64,000 nt of DNA from Methylocystis sp. L43 (GTDB lineage Bacteria > Pseudomonadota > Alphaproteobacteria > Rhizobiales > Beijerinckiaceae): NCBI RefSeq assembly GCF_015709525.1, contig NZ_JADNRA010000029.1, forward strand, positions 1-64,000, given 5' to 3'. The notes beneath the pieces are model-generated. The model worked only from the letters and a program-made list of their open reading frames with translations, was not told the DNA's origin and searched no databases. Position numbers and translations under genes: made by a program. Positions 42,534 to 51,268 of the stretch are shown piece after piece. Numbering within the stretch: position 1 is the first letter of the stretch; each line of letters starts with the position of its first letter.

Positions 42534-43220
42534 CGGCGTTCCTCCGCGCGTCGTCTCGTCCTCTTAACGCCGCTGGCGGTCACAGGTTGCGCCGGAGGTC
42601 TATCAGCAGTGGATCCGGCAGGCCCGGCCGCCGCACGGATAGCGACGCTGTGGTGGACGATGTTGGCGGGGTCAGCGGCGATTTTCGCCCTGGTGATGCT
42701 CCTGCTGCTAATCGCCTATCGCCGAACGCCTGCCCCTCATCAGAGCGAGCATCGGCAGGAGCGCTTCTGGCTGTATGGCCTCGGCCTCGCCTTCCCGCTC
42801 GTCACCCTGGCCGCGCTTCTGATCTATGGGCTGGTTCTGGGGGAAACGCTTGTTCCGAAAAGCCGCGACAACGTCGTCAGGGTGCGCGCAGAGGCGCGTC
42901 AGTGGTCCTGGAGCTTCGGCTACGCTGACGCCGCCGGACTGCGCACGCAGGGCGTTCTGCACATCCCCGCGGGCGGCCCCGTCGACGTCGAGATCACCTC
43001 GCTCGACGTGGTCCACAGTTTCTGGGCCCCTCGGCTCGCCGGCAAGCTCGACGCCATTCCTGGGCAAGTCAATGTGCTGAGGATCGAAGCCGCGGAGCCG
43101 GGAGAATATCACGGAGTTGGCGCCGAATTCAGCGGCCCCGGATATAGCGGCGACGCCTTCACCGTGATCGCACATGATGCGGCTGGCTGGGCGGCCTTTC
43201 TCGGGCGCGCGACAGAATGA
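42519..43220 (+). CDS. Haem-copper oxidase subunit II lacking CuA ligands
   Basis: A 233-aa subunit II. A lipoprotein signal (RRLVLLTPLAVTGCAGG, Cys after the lipobox) and two membrane helices (MLAGSAAIFALVMLLLLIAY and PLVTLAALLIYGLVLGE) precede a cupredoxin domain (VRVRAEARQWSWSFGY to VIAHDAA). Where CuA subunits have CxxxC and H...M ligands, this has GVGAEFSGPGYSGDAF, closely resembling CyoA of quinol oxidases. A quinol rather than cytochrome c donor is therefore inferred. No ATG or GTG precedes the signal in frame; TTG 42519 is the best start, but uncertain. ATGA overlap with subunit I. Confidence 0.85.
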   Translation: MFIRHRRSSARRLVLLTPLAVTGCAGGLSAVDPAGPAAARIATLWWTMLAGSAAIFALVMLLLLIAYRRTPAPHQSEHRQERFWLYGLGLAFPLVTLAALLIYGLVLGETLVPKSRDNVVRVRAEARQWSWSFGYADAAGLRTQGVLHIPAGGPVDVEITSLDVVHSFWAPRLAGKLDAIPGQVNVLRIEAAEPGEYHGVGAEFSGPGYSGDAFTVIAHDAAGWAAFLGRATE

Positions 43221-45700
43221 ACGCGCTCGCGCGCCATCGCGCCCTCAGCCGCATCTGGTCTTCGCAGCCCGGCTGGAGAGGCGTCATTTCGACCGTCAAT
43301 CACAGCGATATCGGCAGAATGTTTCTTCTTGTCGCGACGCTCTTCTTTCTGATCGGCGGCGTCCTCGCAATGTTGATCCGAACGCAGCTCGCCACGCCAC
43401 ATTCCGCGTTCGTCGCGCCCGCGATATACGATCAGATCTTCACGATGCATGGAACAGTCATGATGTTCCTCTTCGCGATTCCGCTGTTCGAAGGCGCGGC
43501 CGTCTATCTGCTGCCGAAACTGCTGGGCACGCGCGATCTCGCCTATCCGCGCCTCTCGGCCTATGGCTTCTGGTGTTACGTGTTCGGCGGGTTGATGCTG
43601 GTCTTCGCCTTGCTGGCCGGCCTTGCGCCAGACAGCGGCTGGTTCATGTATCCGCCGCTGTCTTCGAGCGCGCATTCGCCCGGCGTCAACACCGACTTTT
43701 GGCTCATCGGCGTCACCTTCGTCGAAGTGTCAGCGATCGCCGCGGCCGTCGAGATTTGCGTCTCGATCCTGAAGTTTCGCGCGCCGGGCATGTCGCTGGA
43801 CCTCATGCCGATCTTCGCCTGGTATGCGCTCGTCACCGCGCTGATGATCCTGATGGGCTTTCCGCCGCTGATCCTCGGCTCCATTCTGCTGGAACTGGAG
43901 CGCGCCTTCGGCTTTCCCTTTTTCGAATCCGCGCTTGGCGGAAGTCCCCTGCTCTGGCAGCACCTCTTCTGGCTCTTCGGCCATCCGGAAGTCTACATCA
44001 TCTTCCTGCCCGCCGCCGGCGTCATTTCCACCGTCCTTCCGGTGATGGCGCGCACGACGCTGCTTGGCTACCGCTGGGTGGTGGCGGCGGCCGTCGCTCT
44101 GGCGTTCCTGAGCTTCGGGCTTTGGGTGCACCATATGTTCGCGACAGGCATTCCGCATATGGGACTGGCGTTCTTCTCGGCCGCCTCGACGCTCGTCGCG
44201 GTTCCCACAGGCATCCAAATTTTCGCCTGGCTCGGCACGCTATGGAAAGGGCGGCCGCGGCTGACGCTGCCGATGCTCTACATCATTGGCTTTTTCTTCA
44301 CCTTCGTCATTGGCGGCCTGACCGGGGTCATGGTGGCGATCGTGCCGTTCGACTGGCAGGCGCATGACACGGCCTTCATCACGGCGCATCTGCATTATGT
44401 GCTGTTTGGCGGATTCGTCTTTCCGATGCTCGCAGGGCTGTACTACTGGCTTCCTCAGCTCACCGGCCGCAAGCGTTTCTTTCGCATCGGCGAGATGGCC
44501 TTCTGGCTCATCTTTCTCGGATTCAACGGCGCCTTCGTGGCGATGCATTGGGCCGGCCTCCTCGGCCAGCGACGGCGGATCGCCTGGTATCCCGAGGACG
44601 CCGGCTGGACCGCAATAAATCTGTTTTCTTCGATCAGCAGCTTCGTCATGGCGATCGGCGTCGCGATGGTGGTGTTCGATATTGCGCTGCATGCGCTTCT
44701 CGCGATCCGAGGGTCTCGCAATCCCTGGGGCGCCGGGACGCTGGAATGGGCGATGCCGACGCCGCCCGCCGCGTATAACTTCGCCAGCATACCGATTGTC
44801 GGCGATCGTGAGCCGCTGGCGAGGGACCCGGCGCTCGCGAACAAAATCGCCCGCGGCGAATATTTTCTCGGCGAGCCGCGCGGAGAGTTGCGCGAGACGT
44901 TGACCGTCGACGCGGCGAGCGGAATTCCTGAAGCTCTGGTCATTTTCCCGGGCAATTCGACGCTGCCTATCGCCCTCGCGGCGGCCACCGGAGCGGCCTT
45001 CCTCGGCGCTTTGATACGAGTCTATTGGGTCATCCCATTGGCCTTGCTGTTCGTCGTCGGCCTGTCGCTGCGCTGGGGCTGGTCGCAACACGCGGCGAAC
45101 TGTCCTGGATTTCAGAATGTCGGGCGGGCGACGCTTCTGCCCCAGGCCATCGAGACTGATCGGTCTCCCGGCTGGTGGGGATCGGTCTTCCTGCTTGTCG
45201 CGGACACGGTTCTCTTTGGCTCTCTCTTCTTCGGATATGCTTTTCTTTGGACCGTCGGTCCCAATTGGCCGCCGCCCCAATGGCTGTCGCTATCCGTACT
45301 CGAACTGGCCCTCGGTCTCATCGGCGCGGCGGCGGCGGCCATTGGCCTCCACGTCGCGGCGCGCGCCGCTTCGCGCGGCGCATCTCTATGGCGCGGACTT
45401 CTTATCGCGCTCGCCGGCGCCGCAATGACAATCGCAGCGCTTGCGATGACGCTAACGCGCGCAGGCCAACTGACGGATTACGCCTATGGCGCGACGGTTT
45501 TTGTGATGATCGCCTATGCGCTCATTCATGCTGCGATCGCAGCGATCATGATTTGCTCGCTCGCTTACCGAACCTTGCGCGGCGGCGCGTCGTGTCCCAG
45601 AAAATCGAACGTCAACATTGTGCGCCTCTGGACCGATTATGCGGCCTTCGTCGCCGCGACCAGCCTCGTCGCGACGCAATTCTCGAGCTATCTCACATGA
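43217..45700 (+). CDS. Fused haem-copper oxidase subunits I and III
   Basis: An 827-aa membrane protein. Residues about 1-530 form a type A subunit I. MHGTVMMFLFAIP carries a haem ligand, GHPEVYIIFLP holds His256, Glu258 and Tyr260 of the CuB/Tyr site, and HLHYVLFGG holds haem ligands His391 and His393. The K-channel position, usually Lys in PTG(I/V)K, is Gln334 (PTGIQIFAWL). Residues about 620-827 are a subunit III-like bundle (GWWGSVFLLVADTVLFGSLF). It pumps or translocates protons while reducing O2. Both junctions are ATGA overlaps, indicating one operon with subunit II and the following small gene. Confidence 0.9.
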   Translation: MNALARHRALSRIWSSQPGWRGVISTVNHSDIGRMFLLVATLFFLIGGVLAMLIRTQLATPHSAFVAPAIYDQIFTMHGTVMMFLFAIPLFEGAAVYLLPKLLGTRDLAYPRLSAYGFWCYVFGGLMLVFALLAGLAPDSGWFMYPPLSSSAHSPGVNTDFWLIGVTFVEVSAIAAAVEICVSILKFRAPGMSLDLMPIFAWYALVTALMILMGFPPLILGSILLELERAFGFPFFESALGGSPLLWQHLFWLFGHPEVYIIFLPAAGVISTVLPVMARTTLLGYRWVVAAAVALAFLSFGLWVHHMFATGIPHMGLAFFSAASTLVAVPTGIQIFAWLGTLWKGRPRLTLPMLYIIGFFFTFVIGGLTGVMVAIVPFDWQAHDTAFITAHLHYVLFGGFVFPMLAGLYYWLPQLTGRKRFFRIGEMAFWLIFLGFNGAFVAMHWAGLLGQRRRIAWYPEDAGWTAINLFSSISSFVMAIGVAMVVFDIALHALLAIRGSRNPWGAGTLEWAMPTPPAAYNFASIPIVGDREPLARDPALANKIARGEYFLGEPRGELRETLTVDAASGIPEALVIFPGNSTLPIALAAATGAAFLGALIRVYWVIPLALLFVVGLSLRWGWSQHAANCPGFQNVGRATLLPQAIETDRSPGWWGSVFLLVADTVLFGSLFFGYAFLWTVGPNWPPPQWLSLSVLELALGLIGAAAAAIGLHVAARAASRGASLWRGLLIALAGAAMTIAALAMTLTRAGQLTDYAYGATVFVMIAYALIHAAIAAIMICSLAYRTLRGGASCPRKSNVNIVRLWTDYAAFVAATSLVATQFSSYLT

Positions 45701-46020
45701 AGGACGTCGTTCGGATCGTCATCGCCATGCTCGTGTGGCTCGCCTTGTTCAGCGCCCTCTATGGGCTCGAGGGCGTGGGCTGCGCCGCCGGCTGGCAACA
45801 CATCCAAGTCACTGGCGCGACGCTCTTCCAAGCCGCCATGACGCTTGCGTTTTTCGTCGCGCTTTTGATTCTCGCCGCCGTTCTCGTCGGGCTGCGTTCG
45901 CCGCTCTTTCGCTCCGCCTCACCCTTTATCGCGCACATCAGCATCATTCTCGCGGTCGCGGCTCTCGTCGCGGGCGCATGGACTCTGTTTCCGGCCTTGG
46001 CGCTTTCACATTGCGCATGA
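45697..46020 (+). CDS. Small membrane protein of the oxidase operon
   Basis: A 107-aa protein with three hydrophobic segments (IVIAMLVWLALFSALYGL, LFQAAMTLAFFVALLILAAV and HISIILAVAALVAGAWTLF). It starts in an ATGA overlap with the fused subunit I/III. Similar short proteins end such oxidase clusters and could be an accessory subunit. No family assignment is certain. Confidence 0.72.
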   Translation: MKDVVRIVIAMLVWLALFSALYGLEGVGCAAGWQHIQVTGATLFQAAMTLAFFVALLILAAVLVGLRSPLFRSASPFIAHISIILAVAALVAGAWTLFPALALSHCA

Positions 46021-46056
46021 GGGCTTCAGCCGAGCGCGCAGGCGCGGCGCGGCGTT

Positions 46057-46569
46057 TTACGGAAAACGCTCCAGCGGCTGGTCGGCGCGAACATAGAGCG
46101 GATGGCGCGGCGCGCCGCGCTGCGTCCTGCCAAGGCAGGCGAGACGCGCGCCCGATGCGTGAAACGTCCGCAGCGCGCCGTCGATTTGATCTTGTCGGGC
46201 CAGCGCCCCCCACGCGCAGATGATGGGCGCCGACTGAGCGACCGCTTGCGCCGCGAGGCCAACGAGCGTGCGCCGATTCTTCGGGCCGATCGGATCGCGC
46301 GCCGACCAGAGCGCCTCGGGCGCGGACGAGCGCAGCGCATAAAGATTGGCGACGATGAGTCCGCCGGCGCCTTCGCGCCGCGCAAAGCCGATGCAGCGGC
46401 GAATCGTCGGATCATCCTCTTTAGCGTCGGCCGTCGACGGATTGAGCATGACGAAGGACAGAAGCGGCGCATCGCTCCATTTGCGCGTGAGGCTGTAGCG
46501 ATAGGCGCCGCACTTCGAGATGACGGCGGCTCTCTCCATTTCGCGCGGGGCGGCGGAGAGGTCAGGCAT
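46057..46569 (-). CDS. DUF1643 family protein
   Basis: A 170-aa soluble protein. YRYSLTRKWSDAPLLSFVMLNPSTADAKEDDPT is the region conserved in DUF1643 (key words MLNPSTAD and DDPTIRR). GLIVANLYALRSSAPEAL and PIICAWGA follow. The function is unknown. Start 46569 (MPDLSAAPREMER) is taken because upstream sequence lacks conservation. Codon use and composition match the neighbours. Confidence 0.8.
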   Translation of the reverse strand: MPDLSAAPREMERAAVISKCGAYRYSLTRKWSDAPLLSFVMLNPSTADAKEDDPTIRRCIGFARREGAGGLIVANLYALRSSAPEALWSARDPIGPKNRRTLVGLAAQAVAQSAPIICAWGALARQDQIDGALRTFHASGARLACLGRTQRGAPRHPLYVRADQPLERFP

Positions 46570-46673
46570 TGAATTGGCCTTCGGCCCTCTGTTCGGGCGT
46601 CGGCGTTCAAATGTAGCGAATGATCTCACAATCGTCACTGCGCCGAAGCCCAACTAATAAACCGGCCGAGACC

Positions 46674-46698
46674 GGAACATATCTGCAGCACGGCAGTT
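46674..46698 (+). promoter_or_regulatory. Sigma-EcfG-type promoter of csbD
   Basis: GGAAC (46674-46678), 17 nt, then GTT (46696-46698; AGTT with 16 nt). This matches the general-stress promoter consensus of Alphaproteobacteria and lies about 60 nt before the csbD start, as expected for a stress gene. Confidence 0.6.
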
Positions 46699-46758
46699 AT
46701 TCATTTGTCTTGACCGTGGCAATCGTCACGTAGCGATCTTCATAAGGAGGAAATTTTC

Positions 46759-47010
46759 ATGAGTTCGACCAGCGATAAACTTAAAGGCGCCCTGAATGAA
46801 GCGACAGGGTCTGCGAAGCAGGCCGCCGGGAAGGTGATCGACTCTCCCCAACTGGAAGGCGAAGGCGTGTTGCAGGAAATGAAGGGGAAGAGCCAGACGG
46901 CGCTCGGCGAGGCCAAAGACGCCGTTGCCGATGCGCTTGACGCCGCGGCGACCAAGGCGAAGGAACTCGCCAAAAACGCCAAGGACGCCGTTCACAAGGC
47001 TACCGAATAA
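46759..47010 (+). CDS. CsbD-family stress protein
   Basis: An 83-aa hydrophilic, Ala/Lys-rich protein of the CsbD type (KLKGALNEATGSAKQAAGKV is the signature). It forms amphipathic helices, and a second half (LGEAKDAVADALDAAATKAK) resembles LEA-like repeats. AAGGAGG lies 8 nt before the ATG, a very strong ribosome-binding site. An EcfG-type promoter precedes it, consistent with family members that are induced by stress. It is cytosolic with no known enzymatic role. Confidence 0.9.
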   Translation: MSSTSDKLKGALNEATGSAKQAAGKVIDSPQLEGEGVLQEMKGKSQTALGEAKDAVADALDAAATKAKELAKNAKDAVHKATE

Positions 47011-47069
47011 GAGATTCCTCTCGCGAGCCTCCCTCCTTACCACAGGGAGGTTCGCTGTGCGGCGCTTAA

Positions 47070-47144
47070 TGGTGGGCGGCACAGGGATTGAACCTGTGAC
47101 CCCTCCCGTGTGAAGGGAGTGCTCTCCCGCTGAGCTAGCCGCCC
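47070..47144 (-). tRNA. tRNA-Val (CAC)
   Basis: On the minus strand the acceptor GGGCGGC pairs with GCCGCCC, followed by A and an encoded CCA. The D-arm has AGCTCAGCGGGAGAGC. The anticodon stem-loop CTCCC-TTCACAC-GGGAG gives anticodon CAC, and the T-arm is CAGGTTCAATCCCTG. A complete cloverleaf of 75 nt. Confidence 0.95.
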
Positions 47145-47299
47145 GTCGCCATCGGCGATCGATCCTCATCCTGTAGGAGAGCCCGGCGCCCTCCGTCAAG
47201 ATCGCAGATCGCCCTTCCGCGTCGATGATCGCCCTGCCCGCCGCCGAGGCTCAAGCCCGGGCCGAGCCGCCGCGTCCCGCGCCGCCGCGCCCCGGCCGC

Positions 47300-47851
47300 T
47301 CACGGCGGGGTCCATTCCTTCGAGAGAACGCGGCGCACCATCGGCTCGAAGGTCGAAAGCGGCTCGTTTTTGTAAGCGGGATCGAAGGAGACTTCATCAT
47401 ATTTGGCGCAGAACTCGATCGTCTGATCATAGGCCGGGTCCGACCGGAATTTGTCGCGGGCGTTCGGATCGAGGCCGAGGTGCGCGGCGTAGAAATAGGT
47501 CTGGAACAGGCCGTGCTGCGCCAGCATCCAGTAATTGTCGCGGCTGATGAAGGGCCTCAGAATCGCGGCGATCACCTCGCCGTGGTTGAAAGGTCCAAGC
47601 GTTTCGCACGCGTCATGCAGCAGCGCGACGACCACATATTCTTCGTCCTTGCCGTCGCGCAGCGCGCGCGTCGCCGACTGCAGACAGTGATCGCGGCGCG
47701 TGATGTTATAGGCGGTGTCGTTGCCAAGATCGCGCAGCAGTCCAAAGAGCCGGTCCGGCAATTCCTTGAGCGTGTGCTCGTGAACCTGTTTGAGGATCTG
47801 AAAATCTTCGTCGGTGCCCTGGTCCATCCGCGTGAAGTGCATTTTCTCCAT
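47300..47851 (-). CDS. HD-domain protein of unknown substrate
   Basis: A 183-aa all-helical protein. The HD-type metal signature is spread as ITRRDHCLQSATRALRDG and VVVALLHDACETLGPFNHGE, like the small mixed-valent di-iron or phosphohydrolase HD proteins (PhnZ-like group). Start 47851 (MEKMHFTRMDQGTDEDF) avoids a basic upstream extension. It precedes gph-like sequence divergently spaced on the same strand (62 nt). The activity cannot be assigned. Confidence 0.75.
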   Translation of the reverse strand: MEKMHFTRMDQGTDEDFQILKQVHEHTLKELPDRLFGLLRDLGNDTAYNITRRDHCLQSATRALRDGKDEEYVVVALLHDACETLGPFNHGEVIAAILRPFISRDNYWMLAQHGLFQTYFYAAHLGLDPNARDKFRSDPAYDQTIEFCAKYDEVSFDPAYKNEPLSTFEPMVRRVLSKEWTPP

Positions 47852-47913
47852 ATTGCGAACCTTTCCGGAACGTGCGCGGCGCCGGCCTCGACGGCGAAGC
47901 ACGGCTCAAAAGA

Positions 47914-48618
47914 TCAAGACGCCTCAATCGCGCGTTGGAACAGCGCCTCTTCCAAAGAGGCGACCGCGTCCCACAGCTCGTCGAAATGCGAAATCACGCG
48001 ATCGGGCGAAAACGCCGCGACCGGCGTGTCGGTATAGCCGAAATCCACCGCCACCGACGGCGTTCCGGCGGCGCGGGCGGTGTCGATGTCGGTCTTCGAA
48101 TCCCCGATCATCACCGCGCGCCTTGGGTCGCCGTCCGCCGCCTCGACCGTCAGCCACAGCGTGCGCGGATCGGGCTTATGCATGGGAAAGCTGCCGCGGC
48201 CGCAGATCGCCGCGAAGCGATCCGCCGCCGAGAGTTTTTGCAACAGCAGCCGCGCCAGTTCTTCAGGCTTATTGGTGCAGACGGCGAGGCGAAAGCCGGC
48301 CGCCTTGAACCGATCGAGCGCCGCGAGGGCGCCGGGGAACAGCCGGCTTTCGTCGGCGATGTGCGCCTCGTAATACGCCAGGAAATCGCGCACCAGCCCC
48401 TCGGCGCGCGCCGGATCGAGCGGCGCGCCCTGATGGGCGAAGCCGCGCTCGATCAGCGCCCGCGCGCCGGCGCCGACAAGCGGGCGTCCGGCCTCGAGCG
48501 CGAGCGGCGTCAGTCCCTCGCGCATGAGCAGCACATTCAGCGTGCCGATGAGATCATAGGCGGTGTCGGCCAATGTGCCGTCGAGATCGAAAACGAGAAC
48601 AGGAGAGCGGCTGATCAT
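47914..48618 (-). CDS. gph: Phosphoglycolate phosphatase-like HAD hydrolase
   Basis: A 234-aa HAD phosphatase. Motif I VFDLDGTLADT (nucleophile Asp and acid Asp), motif II Thr in LAVCTNKPEELA, motif III Lys in GSFPMHKPDPRTL and motif IV MIGDSKTDIDTARAAG are present, with a helical cap between I and II. This matches Gph, which removes 2-phosphoglycolate from DNA repair. Start 48618 is chosen directly before motif I; the upstream frame is not conserved. The HAD family is broad, so the substrate is probable, not proven. Confidence 0.87.
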   Translation of the reverse strand: MISRSPVLVFDLDGTLADTAYDLIGTLNVLLMREGLTPLALEAGRPLVGAGARALIERGFAHQGAPLDPARAEGLVRDFLAYYEAHIADESRLFPGALAALDRFKAAGFRLAVCTNKPEELARLLLQKLSAADRFAAICGRGSFPMHKPDPRTLWLTVEAADGDPRRAVMIGDSKTDIDTARAAGTPSVAVDFGYTDTPVAAFSPDRVISHFDELWDAVASLEEALFQRAIEAS

Positions 48619-48747
48619 AACGCAGGGGGTAGCCGCGCCGCCCCCCGGGATCAAGCGCCGTTGATTCGACAGGCGAATTTTGCCGCCTCCGCAGGCGAGG
48701 GCTCTGCGTGTAGACTGCGCCGACCGATTCGGACAGGGAGCGCAAAT

Positions 48748-49146
48748 ATGCGTGGAACGCGCCATTTCCATACGCGTCGACGTGCAGCTTTGACGGCCGG
48801 CGCGCTTGTCTTCGCCCTTTCCGGGGCGTCGATGGCGACGGCCGGAAATTACGAATTTCTGGCCGCGCCGCAGACGGACCTCAATCGCGTGTTTCGTCTC
48901 GACCGTTCCAATGGCGAGGTCGGCGCCTGCCAATACGGCTTGAAGGAAAGCGCAGCGATCGGCGTGACGCTGTGCTATCCGCCAGGCGAAGGCGCGCGCG
49001 CCGGCGTTTTCAGCGAATATGCGCTGGTCGCTTCGCGCCACACCGGCGAAGGCGGCGTATTCCGCGTCGATCTGCGTTCCGGCATGATGTCGATCTGCTT
49101 CGTGCTGAACGAGACATCGGTGGTCTGCACGCCGCCGGCCAAATGA
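48748..49146 (+). CDS. Secreted protein of unknown function
   Basis: A 132-aa protein with a signal peptide ([22 protein letters not shown], cut near ATA-GN). The mature part is short and has four Cys ([22 protein letters not shown]-like MSICFVLN and VVCTPP), suggesting two disulphides, plus two similar beta-type segments, [18 protein letters not shown] and [17 protein letters not shown], an apparent internal duplication. AGGGAG lies 8 nt before the ATG. Its stop overlaps the rpiA start region. Confidence 0.75.
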   Translation: MRGTRHFHTRRRAALTAGALVFALSGASMATAGNYEFLAAPQTDLNRVFRLDRSNGEVGACQYGLKESAAIGVTLCYPPGEGARAGVFSEYALVASRHTGEGGVFRVDLRSGMMSICFVLNETSVVCTPPAK

Positions 49147-49898
49147 GCGAGCGACGAAGCGAAGCGAATGTCCGCATGAGCGCTTTTTCCGCCGAGGCAA
49201 TGAAGCGCGCCGCCGCGCAAGCAGCGCTTGAGTCCGTCACGCATGGCATGCAGTTGGGACTCGGCACGGGATCGACGGCGGCGCATTTCGTCGATCTTCT
49301 TGGCGCCCGCGTCAAAGAGGGTCTGGAGGTCGTTTGCGTGCCGACCTCCGAGCGCACCCGCGCTCAGGCCGAAAGCCTCGGGATACCGCTCTCCACCCTC
49401 GACGAGACGCCGCAACTCGATCTCACTGTCGACGGCGCTGACGAATTCGACGCGGCGCTTCGCTTGATCAAAGGCGGCGGCGGGGCGCTGCTGCGCGAGA
49501 AGATCGTCGCCGCCGCCTCGACGCGGATGTTCGTCATCGCCGACGCGACGAAGGAGGTGCGCACGCTCGGCGCCTTCCCCCTGCCGGTCGAAATCGATCG
49601 GTTCGGCGCGCGCTCCACCATGCTGCATATCGAACGGGTCGCGCGCGGGCTGGGACTCATCGGCCCGCTGGCGATGCGCGAAGCGGAGCCTGGCGAGCGC
49701 TTCATCACCGACGGGGGACATTACATCGTCGATTGCGCGTTCGGCGCCATTGACGATCCAGACGCCCTCGCTGCGCGGCTTTCGGCAATTCCCGGAGTCG
49801 TGGATCACGGACTGTTCATCGGACTCGCAACGGCGATCTTCATCGCCGGCGCCGAAGGCGTGCGCATCCTGGGAAACATATCGGGCGACCCTTTATGA
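49143..49898 (+). CDS. rpiA: Ribose-5-phosphate isomerase A
   Basis: RpiA interconverts ribose-5-P and ribulose-5-P in the pentose phosphate pathway. [61 protein letters not shown] and the catalytic-Glu/Lys region all fit. Two starts are possible: ATG 49143 in an ATGA overlap with the upstream gene (251 aa), or ATG 49176 (240 aa), closer to the usual length. It overlaps gor by 4 bp at its end. Confidence 0.93.
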   Translation: MSERRSEANVRMSAFSAEAMKRAAAQAALESVTHGMQLGLGTGSTAAHFVDLLGARVKEGLEVVCVPTSERTRAQAESLGIPLSTLDETPQLDLTVDGADEFDAALRLIKGGGGALLREKIVAAASTRMFVIADATKEVRTLGAFPLPVEIDRFGARSTMLHIERVARGLGLIGPLAMREAEPGERFITDGGHYIVDCAFGAIDDPDALAARLSAIPGVVDHGLFIGLATAIFIAGAEGVRILGNISGDPL

Positions 49899-51268
49899 CT
49901 TTCGACTATGACCTTATCGTCGTCGGCGCCGGATCCGGCGGCGTCCGTGCGGCGCGCGTCGCCGCCAGCCATGGCGCGAAAGTCGCGATCGCCGAGGAAT
50001 TTCGCGTCGGCGGCACCTGCGTCATTCGCGGCTGCGTTCCCAAAAAGCTTTACGTGCTCGCGAGCCGTTTCCACGATGATTTCCAGGACGCCGCCGGATT
50101 CGGCTGGCGCGTCGGCGATGTGTCTTTTGACTGGCCGGCGCTCGTCGCCGCAAAGGAAAAGGAGATCACGCGCCTTTCAGACCTTTACGCTGAAACGCTC
50201 GCGAGTTCCGGCGTCGAGCTCATCCGCGCGCGCGCGACGCTCACCGATCCAAACGGCGTGCGTTTTTCCAACGGCCGCTCCGCCCGCGCCCGCTACATTC
50301 TCATCGCCACCGGCGGCGCGCCGGTGCTCGCCCCGCATATTCCAGGCATCGAATTCGGCATATCTTCGAACGAGATTTTCGATCTGCCGAAGTTTCCGCA
50401 AAGGCTGCTGATCGTTGGAGCGGGATATATCGCCGTCGAATTCGCCAGCGTCTTTGCGCGGCTCGGCGCGAAGGTGCATCTCGCCTATCGCGCCGATCTG
50501 CCGCTACGCGGATTCGACGACGATCTGCGTTCGCGCCTCTGCGAAGCGCTCAAGACGGCGGGCGTCGAACATCGGGCCGGCGCGCTGCCGACGCGCATTA
50601 CGAAAAATGCTGACGTTCTGACGGTCGAGATGAGCGACGGCGCGCCGCTTGAGGTCGACTGCCTGCTCATCGCGACCGGGCGCAGGCCGCTGACGCAGAA
50701 TCTCGGCCTGGAGGCGGCGGGCGTCGAGCTGCGCGAAAATGGCGCGGTCGCGGTCGATGAGAATTCACGCACGAACCTTGAATCCGTCTACGCCGTCGGC
50801 GACGTCACCGATCGGATCAATCTGACGCCTGTCGCCATTCGCGAAGGGCAAGCCTTCGCCGACAGCGTCTTCGGCGCGACGCCGACGGCGGTCGATTACG
50901 CATGCACGCCAAGCGCCGTCTTCACCACGCCCGAAATCGGAACGGTTGGTCTGACCGAGGCCGAGGCGCTCGCGCAGCATGGCGCGATCGATATTTATGA
51001 GACGCAGTTTCGCCCCATGCGCGCGACGCTCTCTGGACGCGGCGAACGCGTTTATATGAAGCTGATCATCCACGGCTCGAACGGGCGCGTGCTTGGCGCG
51101 CATATTTTTGGTCCCGAGGCGGGGGAGATGGCGCAGCTCGTCGCCGTCGCCCTGCGGATGGGCGCCACCAAGAGCGATTTCGACGCGACGATGGCCGTGC
51201 ATCCGACGATGGCGGAAGAACTCGTGACGATGCGCGCGCCGTCACGGCTGCTCAGGCCGCAGGCTTAG
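49895..51268 (+). CDS. gor: Glutathione-disulfide reductase
   Basis: A 457-aa FAD/NADPH disulphide oxidoreductase. FAD-binding [18 protein letters not shown], the redox-active disulphide [15 protein letters not shown], an NADPH-binding [17 protein letters not shown], the second FAD motif [17 protein letters not shown], and the C-terminal HPTMAEE with the active-site His and Glu are all there. It recycles GSSG to GSH. ATGA overlap with rpiA suggests coupled supply of pentose-pathway NADPH and its use. Confidence 0.95.
   Translation: MTFDYDLIVVGAGSGGVRAARVAASHGAKVAIAEEFRVGGTCVIRGCVPKKLYVLASRFHDDFQDAAGFGWRVGDVSFDWPALVAAKEKEITRLSDLYAETLASSGVELIRARATLTDPNGVRFSNGRSARARYILIATGGAPVLAPHIPGIEFGISSNEIFDLPKFPQRLLIVGAGYIAVEFASVFARLGAKVHLAYRADLPLRGFDDDLRSRLCEALKTAGVEHRAGALPTRITKNADVLTVEMSDGAPLEVDCLLIATGRRPLTQNLGLEAAGVELRENGAVAVDENSRTNLESVYAVGDVTDRINLTPVAIREGQAFADSVFGATPTAVDYACTPSAVFTTPEIGTVGLTEAEALAQHGAIDIYETQFRPMRATLSGRGERVYMKLIIHGSNGRVLGAHIFGPEAGEMAQLVAVALRMGATKSDFDATMAVHPTMAEELVTMRAPSRLLRPQA

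Noticed and set aside
46710-46738. TTGACC as a sigma-70 -35 box for csbD
   Set aside because: No acceptable -10 at 16-18 nt spacing; the EcfG-type match further upstream is better.
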